A DNA stretch of 64,000 nucleotides, taken from NCBI GenBank assembly GCA_005776725.1, contig SXOO01000267.1:58708-122707 (forward strand), written 5' to 3'. Of the stretch, positions 26,046 through 34,476 are shown piece by piece. Under the pieces are notes generated by a model. It had not been told where the DNA came from and did no database searches. It saw only the letters and a list, made by a program, of their open reading frames with translations. Every line of letters starts with the position of its first letter. Within the stretch, counting starts at the first letter, position 1. A program made the translations under genes and the position numbers. This stretch comes from Pseudomonadota bacterium. GTDB taxonomy: Bacteria; Myxococcota_A; UBA9042; GCA-2863065.

Positions 26046-26641
26046 GCCGCGAAGAGCGCCTGAGACAGCTCGACGCGCACTCTTTCGAGCAGCCGTCGCA
26101 CCGTGCGCTCCGAGCAGCCGAGCTCCACCGCGATGTCGGCGTTGGTGCGGTCGTCCATCTTCAGCACCACCAAGGCTCTCGCCTCGGGCTCGAAGCCCTC
26201 GAGGACGTTCTCGAGCGCGTCCGCCACCAAGGCCGCCTCGTCGGCTTCCACGCGTTGGGTCAGCGGGCCAGCGTCATAGGGTGCGGCGTCGAGGTGCTGC
26301 TCGGCGTCGATGCTCCGGCGCTGCCGCTGGTGAAATCGGGCCTGCTCCCGCGTCTTCGCGAGCGCGATGGCGCACAGCAGGCGCCACAGCTGGCCCGCGT
26401 CTTCGAGGACGAACTCGCCGCCACGCGCACGCCGCAGGAAGGTGCGGCACACGGACTGCGCGATGTCTTCGGGACCCACGCGGGTGAGGAGACGCGGGGA
26501 CAGCCGCCGCGCGGCGACGCCTTCGAGCGCAGCGCCGTAGCGCTCCCAGAAGTCCCGTTCGGCGCGACGGTCACCGGCGCGGAGGCCCGCGATCAGGATC
26601 GCGTCCGCGTCCTCGCCTGCGTCGCCAGGGGTGTCTCGCAC
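26042..26641 (-). CDS. ECF-type RNA polymerase sigma factor
   Basis: The GTG at 26641 is chosen because GGGGAGG lies 6 nt upstream; the ORF-track start at 26815 would add 58 poorly coding residues. Length is 199 residues. Region 2-like sequence (DFWERYGAALEGVAARRL, 'VGPEDIAQSVCRTFLRRA') and a region 4 helix-turn-helix ('MDDRTNADIAVELGCSERTVRRLLERVRVEL') place it in the ECF/Planctomycete-type sigma group, often encoded with kinases of the DWG type. Its stop overlaps the kinase start, so the kinase probably modulates this sigma factor. Confidence 0.9.
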   Translation of the reverse strand: MRDTPGDAGEDADAILIAGLRAGDRRAERDFWERYGAALEGVAARRLSPRLLTRVGPEDIAQSVCRTFLRRARGGEFVLEDAGQLWRLLCAIALAKTREQARFHQRQRRSIDAEQHLDAAPYDAGPLTQRVEADEAALVADALENVLEGFEPEARALVVLKMDDRTNADIAVELGCSERTVRRLLERVRVELSQALFAA

Positions 26642-26808
26642 GTTGACCCTCCCCACTGAGGTCACAAGTCCAATGAGATGCCCGACCTTCTCCGATCCGG
26701 GGCCGTCACGCCAGCGCTGCCAATCGGCTCGCGCGCCGGAAAAGAAGGCGCAACGGACGTCACGGGAGACTGGAACTCGGCGCTGCGGAGGCCTAAGTTG
26801 GGCGACGC

Positions 26809-28242
26809 ATGGCACACGCTCCTCACGCTCCCTCCGCGCCCCGCTGGCGCGGGCTCTTCTGCAACCGCACCCTCAACCTGCGCTCCGTCAAGGCCATCGG
26901 CTACGACATGGACTACACGCTCATCCACTACAAGGTGGAGGAGTGGGAGCGGCGGGCCTTCGAGACCTCGCGCGACAAGCTGGTCGCCGAGGGCCTCCCG
27001 CTGGCCGATGCGGTCTTCGACCCGAACGACGTCATCCGCGGTCTCATCCTCGACCGCGACCTCGGCAACGTGGTCAAGACCAACCGCTTCGGCTACATCA
27101 AGGCAGCCTCACACGGCACCCGCCCGCTCGACTTCGACAGCCTGCGAAAGACGTACTCCCGCACGATCGTCGACCTCGCGGACCCGCGCTGGATCTTCCT
27201 CAACACGCTGTTCTCGCTCTCCGAGGCGTCGCTCTACCTGCAGCTCGTCGATCGCAAGGACGCCGAGGCCCCAGCGGCTCCGGTGGACTACCGCGCGCTC
27301 TACGATCGCGTGCGCCGCGCCATCGACCTCTCCCACATGGAGGGCGCCCTCAAGGCCGAGATCATGGCCGACCCGGATCGTTTCGTTGAGCTCGACCCCG
27401 AGCTCCCGCTGACGCTCCTCGACCAGCGCCACTCGGGGAAGAAGCTCGCGCTGATCACCAACTCCGAGTGGGGCTACACGCGCTCCATGATGACCTACGC
27501 GTTCGACCGCTACCTGCCGCCGGGCAAGACCTGGCGCGATCTCTTCGACCTAGTCATCGTGGGCGCGCGCAAGCCGGACTTCTTCTCCGGCCGCCAGCCC
27601 GTCTTCGAGGTGGCCGACCCCGACACGGGGACGCTTCAACCCCTCATCAGCGGGTTCAAGCTGGGCGGCTGTTATTTCGGCGGGCACGCCGAGCTGGTAG
27701 AGCGCCTCTTCAACGTAGACGGGGCCGACATCCTGTACGTCGGCGACCATGTCTACACCGACGTGAAGATCTCGAAGGACGTGAGGCGGTGGCGCACGGC
27801 GCTGGTCCTGCGCGAGCTCGAGGCCGAGATCCAGGCGGCCGACAGCGCCCACGCGGCCCAAGAGGCCCTCGGGACGCTCATGGAGCAAAAGACCGAGCTC
27901 GAGAACCAGCTGTCGCAGATCCGTCTGGCGGTTCAGCGCCGCAAGGGGGGCTACACCGACCCCACGCCGGCGAGCGTGCGCGAGCTCGAGTCGGACTTCG
28001 CGCGGATCCGCCAGCGCGCCGTCGAGCTCGACGAGCGGATCGCCCCGCTGGCCAAGGCCGCAACAGAGGTCTTGAACCCGCGCTGGGGCCTCCTCATGCG
28101 CGCCGGCAACGACAAGAGCCACATGGCGCGGCACGTGGAGCGCCACGCCGACATCTATACGTCCAGGGTCTCGAACTTCCTCTACGCGACGCCGTTCGTG
28201 TACCTGCGCTCTCTCCGCGGCTCGTTGCCGCACGACCCCTGA
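26809..28242 (+). CDS. HAD-superfamily (NT5C2-like) 5'-nucleotidase
   Basis: A 477-residue HAD-IG enzyme. Motif I 'KAIGYDMDYTLIHYK' supplies the catalytic Asp pair, motif II is 'LALITNSEWGYT', and 'ILYVGDHVYTDVKISK' is the acidic motif IV. The enlarged insert and length match cytosolic purine-type 5'-nucleotidases, which dephosphorylate nucleoside monophosphates. A coiled-coil stretch (~355-430) with 'ELENQLSQIRLAVQRR' lies in the C-terminal third. The last residues (SLRGSLPHDP) and the stop codon lie inside a 62-bp segment that recurs at 44015-44075, so the 3' end of this gene appears to be an integration site. Confidence 0.92.
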   Translation: MAHAPHAPSAPRWRGLFCNRTLNLRSVKAIGYDMDYTLIHYKVEEWERRAFETSRDKLVAEGLPLADAVFDPNDVIRGLILDRDLGNVVKTNRFGYIKAASHGTRPLDFDSLRKTYSRTIVDLADPRWIFLNTLFSLSEASLYLQLVDRKDAEAPAAPVDYRALYDRVRRAIDLSHMEGALKAEIMADPDRFVELDPELPLTLLDQRHSGKKLALITNSEWGYTRSMMTYAFDRYLPPGKTWRDLFDLVIVGARKPDFFSGRQPVFEVADPDTGTLQPLISGFKLGGCYFGGHAELVERLFNVDGADILYVGDHVYTDVKISKDVRRWRTALVLRELEAEIQAADSAHAAQEALGTLMEQKTELENQLSQIRLAVQRRKGGYTDPTPASVRELESDFARIRQRAVELDERIAPLAKAATEVLNPRWGLLMRAGNDKSHMARHVERHADIYTSRVSNFLYATPFVYLRSLRGSLPHDP

Positions 28243-28259
28243 GCCGCCCGCGCAGTGTG
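28198..28259. repeat. Direct repeat copy A (putative left attachment site) at nucleotidase 3' end
   Basis: A 62-bp segment covering the last ~14 codons, the stop codon and 17 bp downstream of the nucleotidase gene. It recurs at 44015-44075 with about 54/62 identical positions by hand alignment and one indel. The longest shared blocks are CTCCGCGGCTC and TTGCCGCACGACC. Confidence 0.75.
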
Positions 28260-28322
28260 CCCCGCAGCCGGCGGTTGCGGAGCTCCTTGCCCGTCGGTGA
28301 TCGCCCACGTAGAACGACGGCT

Positions 28323-28394
28323 ATGCATCTAAACGACCTCCTCCCGGACTTCGGCACGGTGTTCGAGCCGCTTGTCATGACGCTGGCGTCGTGA
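28323..28394 (+). CDS. Possible 23-aa peptide coupled to the next membrane protein
   Basis: The frame ATG CAT CTA AAC.. encodes MHLNDLLPDFGTVFEPLVMT and ends with a TGA that overlaps the GTG start of the 63-aa membrane protein (GTGA). The overlap suggests translational coupling. The ribosome binding site is weak and no homologue is known to me. Confidence 0.3.
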   Translation: MHLNDLLPDFGTVFEPLVMTLAS

Positions 28395-28582
28395 AGGCCT
28401 CTCTGCTCGGTCTCCTGAAACCCGAGATCTTTCTCGGGCTCGGAATTGCCGCCGGAACGATCGCCGTCATCCTGACGGGAAGCGCAAATCCGGGGGAACA
28501 CGAGATGCGCGCCGCCGGGAGCGTGCTCGGCACCGTTGCCGCCGGCTTCATCGTCGGCGCCGCGATACTCACCCGCAGGTAG
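28391..28582 (+). CDS. Small two-helix membrane protein (63 aa)
   Basis: A 63-residue protein with two hydrophobic helices, 'IFLGLGIAAGTIAVILTG' and 'AGSVLGTVAAGFIVGAAIL', joined by a charged turn (NPGEHEM) and ending in RR. It starts with GTG and overlaps the stop of the 23-codon ORF. It lies just inside the left edge of the putative island. The function is unknown. Confidence 0.5.
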   Translation: MKASLLGLLKPEIFLGLGIAAGTIAVILTGSANPGEHEMRAAGSVLGTVAAGFIVGAAILTRR

Positions 28583-28728
28583 AGCTCAGTCGTCTCTCTT
28601 GGTTCATCCTCAGGAGCGTCCGGCGTCTTCGATGGTTGAGCGGCCCGCGCCCTAGCGCCTGTTCGTTTCTCCAACAGACTCCTGGGCACGCGCTCGCCGG
28701 TGCCGGCGCCGATACGCTGGGGCGCGGG

Positions 28729-29121
28729 TTACCTGGCGACGACTTTCAGACCGCTCACCGCCGCGACGGCCCCGAGATGAGAGTGCGCCGCCTCCGCCGT
28801 GCCCTTCGCCGGCACCGCGCTGCTCAAGTCGCGAAACCCTGCCTCGAGCGTCCCCCAGCCTTCGGCTACGCCGGCGCGGAAGGTGCCCCACGGGGCGGCC
28901 TTGCTCGGGGCCGCCTGGTAGTCGTCGTAGAGCGTCTGCACGGCCACGCACTGAGCGCGGAGTCCGTCCACACGAAGGCGCTGCGGGTCAGAGTCGCCGG
29001 CGCCTGCCTCCACGCAGCCCGCGGTGAGTACGTCCAGCCGGTTCGACCAGTCCTTCAGCTGAGCGCCCATCTTGGCCACGTTTGCGTCGCGTCTCATGTC
29101 TTGAGCCTGTGTGTTCGCCAT
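28729..29121 (-). CDS. Small helical protein resembling coiled-coil stress-response family
   Basis: The ATG at 29121 (MANTQAQDMRRDANVAKM) is preferred over 29145 because AGGAGAG sits 6 nt upstream. Length is 130 residues. The pattern 'ANVAKMGAQLKDWSNRLDVL' followed by 'W.TFRAGVAEGWGTLEAGFRDL' resembles the small coiled-coil proteins ('KM.AQL..W....', 'aW..l') common in delta-proteobacterial and cyanobacterial genomes. No partner is evident. It is single-gene, inside the putative island. Confidence 0.6.
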   Translation of the reverse strand: MANTQAQDMRRDANVAKMGAQLKDWSNRLDVLTAGCVEAGAGDSDPQRLRVDGLRAQCVAVQTLYDDYQAAPSKAAPWGTFRAGVAEGWGTLEAGFRDLSSAVPAKGTAEAAHSHLGAVAAVSGLKVVAR

Positions 29122-30229
29122 TTGTTCTCTCCTGGTTGCCGACATCGCCGGTCTGAGCCGACGTGCCAGTTCTGGTGATGATCCCCGCGCGGCGGTTCGT
29201 GGACCGCCCTTCTGGGGTGCGGTTGTCCGCCGCGGGGCGCCACTCGCCCACTCCCCGAGCCACCGCCCGGTGCAGGTCCGTGGGGAGCAGCCTTGCCGCG
29301 GGTCCCTCGCTGGTCCGTCGGGAGGCAGCGGCGCGAGCCGCGAGGAGGCCGCCCGGCACAGCGTGGGTACAGCCCGCCGAAACGACGAGCGACCCGAATG
29401 TCGTTGTCTTCAAGGCGACGCCTTCGGCCGCTGGGCGCACCGCGTCCGCCACTCGGCGCGCAGCGACATGGCGCGGAAGCCACCGGTCCCGAAAGGCTCC
29501 AGCGCATCTCCGGTCTCCCGGCGGCCAGGCAACGTCGAATCGAGTCGGATGATTTTCTCCAGGCAGACAACATACGCACAAACAAACAGACGGTGAACCA
29601 ACGCACGGGCTCTACCGTGCGCTGGCCACGTCCGTGCCAGCCAAGCGGTCTATCGTGCAACCTCCCGGCGTAGCACGAACGGTGCCAGCGCTCCCATGCC
29701 CAACCAAGGACCCCATCAGCCCCCTTCTGTAGCCGCGGCGGACACGTGCACCCGGGAGGATTCGGCGTCGCAGCCCTGCGCCCCCGGGCGGCGGGCGTCC
29801 CCGAGGTGGGCGCGCGCCGAGACCCCACGAGGCCGACCACACCATCGAATCGACGCGGGTACCGGTCGGAATGATGCGGCCGGCGGGCGCCTGGGCCGAC
29901 GCGACCTCGCGTTCGCGCTCATCGGGTCGAGCCCGTGCCGTCGCTCGAGTCCGTGCCGTCGGTCCCGTGCGTCGCGCTGGCGCCATCGCCCGCTTGCTGG
30001 CGTCAGACTCCGCACAGGACGCCGTAGCCGCCATGACGAGCGCCGAAATCGAGTAGTGCTGCAACGGAAACCGCCCTCGCTGTCCAAATGACGATAGAGC
30101 TCCTGCGTCCTGCCCGAGATCGGATAGAGGGGCGCCGCGGGGCGCCGCGGGGCGCGCTTGCACGCGTTCGGCCGTACGGAGGTAGAGCAGCTCCAGCCGA
30201 ATCGCAGGAGGGCCCGGATGCAGCGGCTG
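29122..30229. pseudogene. Degenerate intergenic region with lipoprotein relics
   Basis: No intact gene is seen. On the minus strand near 30056-29920, a lipoprotein-like start (ISALVMAATASCAESDASKR) is followed, after a frame change, by an acidic linker 'GTDGTDSSDGTGSTR' typical of lipoproteins in this window: a frameshifted remnant. A second candidate, TTG at 29413 (MKTTTFGSLVVSAGC, minus strand), overruns the coiled-coil gene by ~130 bp and is probably also broken. Confidence 0.45.
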
Positions 30230-30925
30230 TCGGCGCCGTCGCGCGAGCAGCGCGCCTTCGTCGTCACACGAGACGTCCCACCCCCACCGTCACCGCGACC
30301 CGTGTGGCAACACCCGGCCGAACGAGGCATGGGTATGGGACGTCACGAAGGTACGTGGGCCGGCCCGCTGCTCGTTCCTCCATCTCGCCGTCATCATGGA
30401 CCTCTTGACTCGACACGTTGTCCCATGGACGAGTCAAAACAACGAGTCCGCCCTGGTCGCCAGGACCCTCTTCCGGGCAGCCATCCTGCATCGCAACGTC
30501 TCGCCGGGCTGGCTCCTCGCACATGCCGACCGTGGCTCCGCCATGAAGTCCAAGACCCTCGCCGATCTCTTCGGCCACCTCGGCATCCGCAAGAGCAATA
30601 GCCGGCCCCGTTGCTCCAACGGCAACCCCACATCGAATCCGCGTTCAAGACGCCTAAATACGGCCCCGGCTACCTGGCCGCTTCCCCTAGATCGCCGACG
30701 CCCGGGCGTACTTTCGAGTGCTCTTTCCCAGGTACAATCGTGAACATCGCCACTCCTCGCTGGCCTTCCTCACTCCCGAAACCACCTTCCTGGGACACGC
30801 GGAGAACGCCATCGCCTCCAACCAGGAGGCGCTCGACCGCGGCTTTGCCGAACATCCCGAGCGCTTCACCAGCGGCCGACCGGAGGTCCCGCGACTCTCA
30901 CCGCGCGTGGAATTGTTGACACCTT
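30230..30925 (+). pseudogene. Decayed IS3-family transposase (OrfB/integrase core)
   Basis: The DDE core is readable only by switching frames. 'VWDVTKVRGPARCSFLHLAV' gives the first Asp, and 'LLAHADRGSAMKSKTLADLF' the second, both in the frame of the 30396 ORF. Then, in a second frame, 'IESAFKTPKYGPGYLA' gives the catalytic Glu. In a third frame comes 'RYNREHRHSSLAFLTPE' with the terminal 'NQEALDRGFAEHPERF'. At least two frameshifts make it inactive. The OrfA part and terminal inverted repeats were not found. It marks past transposition within the accessory region. Confidence 0.75.
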
Positions 30926-31285
30926 CCAAGCGATGCCGAGAGGAGGAAGAAGGCCAAGACGAGCCTAGGGAGCGCAGCATTGGATCGAGACTACCTGACG
31001 CGATGGCCCTCCTGTCTGGTTCCTCCGAAGGAAGCCATCCACAGCCCTCGCCGCGAAGCGGCCCTGTGGACCGCCTTCTGGGCGCCGACGGCCGGAAAGT
31101 ACTGCGGAGGGCGCCGTAGGAGCGGCGGTGGCGCTCCGCGAGCGCGTGGACAGGGCGCGTCGCCCAGGCAAGACTGTGCGCCCGACCGCATGGGGCCCGT
31201 ATGACCTGCACCGCCATCGTCCCGGAGCTCGACGGGCCACACCACCAACCCGCGTACGCGCCCCGACGGCGGGGGCTCGACTGGC

Positions 31286-32275
31286 ATGGCCCGCGCACCC
31301 GTGTGGCCTGCTCGCTCGTCTCGGAGTGAGCTGAGCAGAGTGCTGCGCGTCCGCGCCATCAACGAAGCTCGCCTCTTTCACGAGGTGGGGCAGTTCCGCC
31401 CGGAGCTCGCGCTGGAGCAGCTCGACGAGCCCACGCTGCGCCAGGTCGTCGAGGAGCGCGGCGTGGACTTCGCTACTGCGCTCCTCTACGACCGCTTCCG
31501 CCGTTCATCCCGCCACGGACCGTTCATCGATGCGCTCGAGGCCCTCCCGCCGGGGCCAGACGGTGGGCTTCCCCGCTTGCCCTGGACGGTCCTGGTCGTC
31601 CCTGCCGCTGGGTATCGCGAGATGCCCGCCTACGACGGCGACGGGCTTCTCTGTCGCTCGATCGCCCAGGAGTTCGGCATGACGGCCCGGCTCGTTCCCA
31701 CGCTCAGCACCGGACCCGTGGCAGCCAACGCGCTCATCGTGCGGGAAGCGTTGGCGGCCGAGCCCGAGCGGTCGGTTGTCCTCGTGACGCTCAGCAAGGG
31801 ATCGGCTGAGACCCGTGTCGCGCTGGCCGAGCCAGGCCCATGGCAGGACCGACTCCACGCGTGGGTTCAAGTCGGTGGCGTCCCACGGGGGACGTGGCTC
31901 ATCGACCGCATCCAGCAGCGCTGGTGGCGGCGCCTCGCCCTTGCGCTCCTCATTCGGCTGCGGGGGCTCGACTCGCGGCTCCTCGAGGGCTTCTCGCGCG
32001 ACGCCCCAGGGATTGCGGGCCCTGCGCAGGCGCCGCCCGGCGTGCTCGCCATCTCGCTCATAGGCTTCGTCTTGAGCTCGCACGTGAGCGGGCGCATCGC
32101 CGCCCGCCACGCGGAGCTCGGCTCCCTCGGGCCAAACGACGGCTTCACGCTGATCCTCGACAGCGTGCTCGAGCCCGGCTTCGTCTACCCGGTCTGGGGT
32201 GCGGACCACTACTTCCGGGTGCCGACCCTCTCGCAGACGCTGTACCGAGTATTTCGATACCTGGCCCCGCGTTGA
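31286..32275 (+). CDS. Alpha/beta-hydrolase-like protein of the tailoring cluster
   Basis: A 329-residue protein (311 if the GTG at 31340 is used, which skips a low-complexity N-terminus). A strand 'PWTVLVVPAAGYRE' and a nucleophile-elbow-like 'VVLVTLSKGSAETRVAL' (S-K-G) suggest an alpha/beta hydrolase fold. A late His (GADHYFRVP) could complete a triad. There is no signal peptide. It is the first gene of a same-strand run that continues with the SnoaL-like, desaturase, PAP2 and P450 genes, and so probably acts in the same pathway as an esterase, lipase or acyl-transfer enzyme. The family assignment is tentative. Confidence 0.6.
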   Translation: MARAPVWPARSSRSELSRVLRVRAINEARLFHEVGQFRPELALEQLDEPTLRQVVEERGVDFATALLYDRFRRSSRHGPFIDALEALPPGPDGGLPRLPWTVLVVPAAGYREMPAYDGDGLLCRSIAQEFGMTARLVPTLSTGPVAANALIVREALAAEPERSVVLVTLSKGSAETRVALAEPGPWQDRLHAWVQVGGVPRGTWLIDRIQQRWWRRLALALLIRLRGLDSRLLEGFSRDAPGIAGPAQAPPGVLAISLIGFVLSSHVSGRIAARHAELGSLGPNDGFTLILDSVLEPGFVYPVWGADHYFRVPTLSQTLYRVFRYLAPR

Positions 32276-32322
32276 CAGGGCTCCACGGGCGCCCGATGTT
32301 CGCGCTCCACTCGGAGGTCACC

Positions 32323-32901
32323 GTGAGATTGAAGGCCATCGCGTTCCTGCTCTGCCTCGCCACCGCAGCCGGCGCGGAGGAGAGCCCTGTGCACGGCGAC
32401 CTCCGGGCGCTGCACAAGCGCGCGCTCGACGCCCTGAACGCAGGCAGCCTCGACGCGCTGCTCGCGGAGCTGGACCCGCGTATCGTGTTCACCACCACCG
32501 ACGCGGCCCTCGCGAGCGGTCACGCCGGCGTGAAGGCGTACTTCGACAAGATGATGACGGGCCCGGAGCGCCTCGTTCAGAAGGCGCACTACACGCTCGT
32601 AGTGGACGAGCTCAGCCACGTCTACGGCGACCACACCGCCGTCGCGACCGGCACATCAACCGACGAGTACACGCTCAGCAACGGCGCGGACTTCACCGTC
32701 AAGAGCCGCTTCACGGCAACGATGGTGCAGCGTGACGGCCGATGGTGGATCGCGGCGTTTCATACCTCCACGGACATGTTCGACAACCCAATCCTCGATG
32801 GCGCGAAGCGCTGGCTCATGATCGCCGCCGGCATCGCGGGCGCCGTCGGCCTCCTACTCGGGGTGCTCCTCGCGAAAGTCCTGGGCCGAAAGCGCCCGTA
32901 G
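32323..32901 (+). CDS. Secreted/membrane-anchored SnoaL/NTF2-like protein
   Basis: The GTG at 32323 is preferred over the ATG at 32296: it has GGAGG 5 nt upstream and begins a signal peptide (RLKAIAFLLCLATAAGA). Length is 192 residues. The core 'LHKRALDALNAGSLDALLAELDPRIVFTTTD..GHAGVKAYFD' and 'TMVQRDGRWWIAAFHTSTDMF' is the NTF2-like/SnoaL barrel, used as a small-molecule pocket in polyketide and steroid enzymes. A C-terminal helix ('MIAAGIAGAVGLLLGVLLAKVL') anchors it in the membrane. Its stop codon shares one base with the desaturase start. Confidence 0.8.
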   Translation: MRLKAIAFLLCLATAAGAEESPVHGDLRALHKRALDALNAGSLDALLAELDPRIVFTTTDAALASGHAGVKAYFDKMMTGPERLVQKAHYTLVVDELSHVYGDHTAVATGTSTDEYTLSNGADFTVKSRFTATMVQRDGRWWIAAFHTSTDMFDNPILDGAKRWLMIAAGIAGAVGLLLGVLLAKVLGRKRP

Positions 32902-33839
32902 TGGCACCCAAGGCCACGGCGCGGCAGCGCGTCGGTCGGATTAACCTCGCGATCGGTGCCGTGGCCGGAGCCTCGGCGCTAGCGCTCCTCTGGGGCGCTT
33001 CCCGGGCAGAGGCGTGGTGGCTCTGCCTCGCGCTCGGCATCGTGTTCTCCTTCGTGAACAACACGCTGTTCTCGCTACTTCACGAGGCGGTCCATGGCGT
33101 CCTTCACCCGAGTCGAGCGGTGAACGACGCAAGTGGGTGGGTCCTCGCCGCCTTCTTCCCGATCGGCTTCGCCTTCCAGCGCGTGGTCCACCTCGGCCAC
33201 CACCGGCGAAACCGGACCGACGCGGAGCTGTTCGACTACCTCCGCCCGACCGACCGTGTCTGGCTCAAGCGGCTTCAGTGGTATGGCCTCCTCACTGGGT
33301 TCTTCTGGCTCCTTGGCCCGGTCGTGTGCGCCCTCTACGTGGTCCTGCCCGGAGCCCTCGAGGCGCTCTTTCGAGGGCAAGGCCTCCTCGCCACACAGGC
33401 GGGCGGCGGCGCGATGCTCAGTGGTTTTGATGGCGCGCCGCGCGGTCGGATTCAGCTCGAGATCCTGGGCTCGGCTGCGTTTCAGCTCGCGGTGGCGGCT
33501 GCCCTCGATCTCACGCTTGCGGGGTGGCTCACGTGCTACGGCCTGTTCGCGCTCAACTGGGGCGCCCTGCAGTATGCCGACCACGCGTGGTCGGAGCTCG
33601 ACGTCCGGACCGGCGCGTGGAACCTCCGCGTAAGCCCCGTAGTGCGCTGGATCTTCCTCAACTACCACCTCCACCGCGCTCATCACGAGCACCCCACGGC
33701 ACCTTGGACAGAGCTTCCCTCCTTGGTGGACCCCGCACACCCGTCCCCCTCGTTCCTCGGGATCTACCTGCGCATGTGGCGTGGACCGCGGCCACTCCCG
33801 GAGGGTGCGGTCGTGCCGACGGTGCGCGCTCATGACTGA
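32901..33839 (+). CDS. Membrane fatty-acid desaturase/hydroxylase-family diiron enzyme
   Basis: The GTG at 32901 overlaps the previous stop by one base; length is 312 residues. The three histidine boxes of membrane diiron oxygenases are present: 'LLHEAVHG' (HxxxH), 'VVHLGHHRR' (HxxHH) and 'HLHRAHHEHP' (HxxHH). About four hydrophobic helices surround them. This superfamily includes acyl desaturases, alkane hydroxylases and carotenoid ketolases. With PAP2, P450 and Rieske neighbours, a hydrophobic lipid or isoprenoid substrate is likely, but the exact reaction cannot be read from sequence. The PAP2 gene starts inside its 3' end. Confidence 0.85.
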   Translation: MAPKATARQRVGRINLAIGAVAGASALALLWGASRAEAWWLCLALGIVFSFVNNTLFSLLHEAVHGVLHPSRAVNDASGWVLAAFFPIGFAFQRVVHLGHHRRNRTDAELFDYLRPTDRVWLKRLQWYGLLTGFFWLLGPVVCALYVVLPGALEALFRGQGLLATQAGGGAMLSGFDGAPRGRIQLEILGSAAFQLAVAAALDLTLAGWLTCYGLFALNWGALQYADHAWSELDVRTGAWNLRVSPVVRWIFLNYHLHRAHHEHPTAPWTELPSLVDPAHPSPSFLGIYLRMWRGPRPLPEGAVVPTVRAHD

Positions 33840-34476
33840 GCCATTCGTCGCCCTCCCGAGCAGGCGGGATCTGAGCCGGACACTCGCCATGAGCGCGGGC
33901 TTCCTCCTCTACTTCTATGCCCTCTATTTCACTGCGGATGTCGTGACTTCGTGCTGGACGACTCGCCTCCCGCTCTTCCTGGACATCGAGCTGCGGATCC
34001 CCTTCATCGCGGAGATGGCGCCGGTCTACGTGTCCATGAACGCGCTCCTACTGCTCGGCCCGTTCGTCTACCGAACGCCGCGTGCGCTGTGGCCGCTGGT
34101 CGGCACCCTTGCGGCCGAGACCACGGTGGCAGCGGTGATCTTCATGCTCGTGCCCATCGACATGCGCTTCCCCCCGGAGTCGCCGGGCGGCGTCTCGGGC
34201 TTCTTCTACACGTGGGCTGACACGGCGAACCTCGATCACAACGAGCTCCCGTCGCTGCACGTCGCCTTCGCGGTGACGGCAGCGTGGGCGCTGGGCCGGA
34301 GGGCGAATCGGGCCACCCGCTTGGGGCTCGCCCTGTGGGCGACGGCGATCTCAGCCTCCACGGTGTTGATCCACGCCCACTACTTGCTCGACGTCGTGCT
34401 CGGCATCGCGCTCGGTTGTGTGGGGATGCGCACGGTCTTCCCTCGGCTTGGCGAGCTCGAAGGGGGCGGGCCGTGA
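33832..34476 (+). CDS. PAP2-family membrane phosphatase
   Basis: A 214-residue protein with about six hydrophobic segments. The PAP2 phosphatase signatures are 'HNELPSLHVAFAVTAAW' (SxH motif) and 'STVLIHAHYLLDVVLG' (catalytic His plus Asp). The first motif (KxxxxxxRP) is not obvious and may be degenerate, which lowers certainty about activity. PAP2 enzymes dephosphorylate phosphatidate, sphingoid phosphates or isoprenyl diphosphates. The ATG at 33832 overlaps the desaturase stop by 8 bp, and its own stop overlaps the P450 GTG start, so the three are tightly coupled. Confidence 0.8.
   Translation: MTEPFVALPSRRDLSRTLAMSAGFLLYFYALYFTADVVTSCWTTRLPLFLDIELRIPFIAEMAPVYVSMNALLLLGPFVYRTPRALWPLVGTLAAETTVAAVIFMLVPIDMRFPPESPGGVSGFFYTWADTANLDHNELPSLHVAFAVTAAWALGRRANRATRLGLALWATAISASTVLIHAHYLLDVVLGIALGCVGMRTVFPRLGELEGGGP

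Noticed and set aside
28988-29413. TTG at 29413 on the minus strand starting a lipoprotein-like signal (KTTTFGSLVVSAGC)
   Set aside because: The frame runs 133 bp into the coiled-coil protein gene and loses coding character; treated as a possible relic, not a gene.
33832-34476. Complete catalytic set for PAP2
   Set aside because: The SLH and HxxxD parts are clear but the first KxxxxxxRP motif is not visible, so full activity was not claimed.
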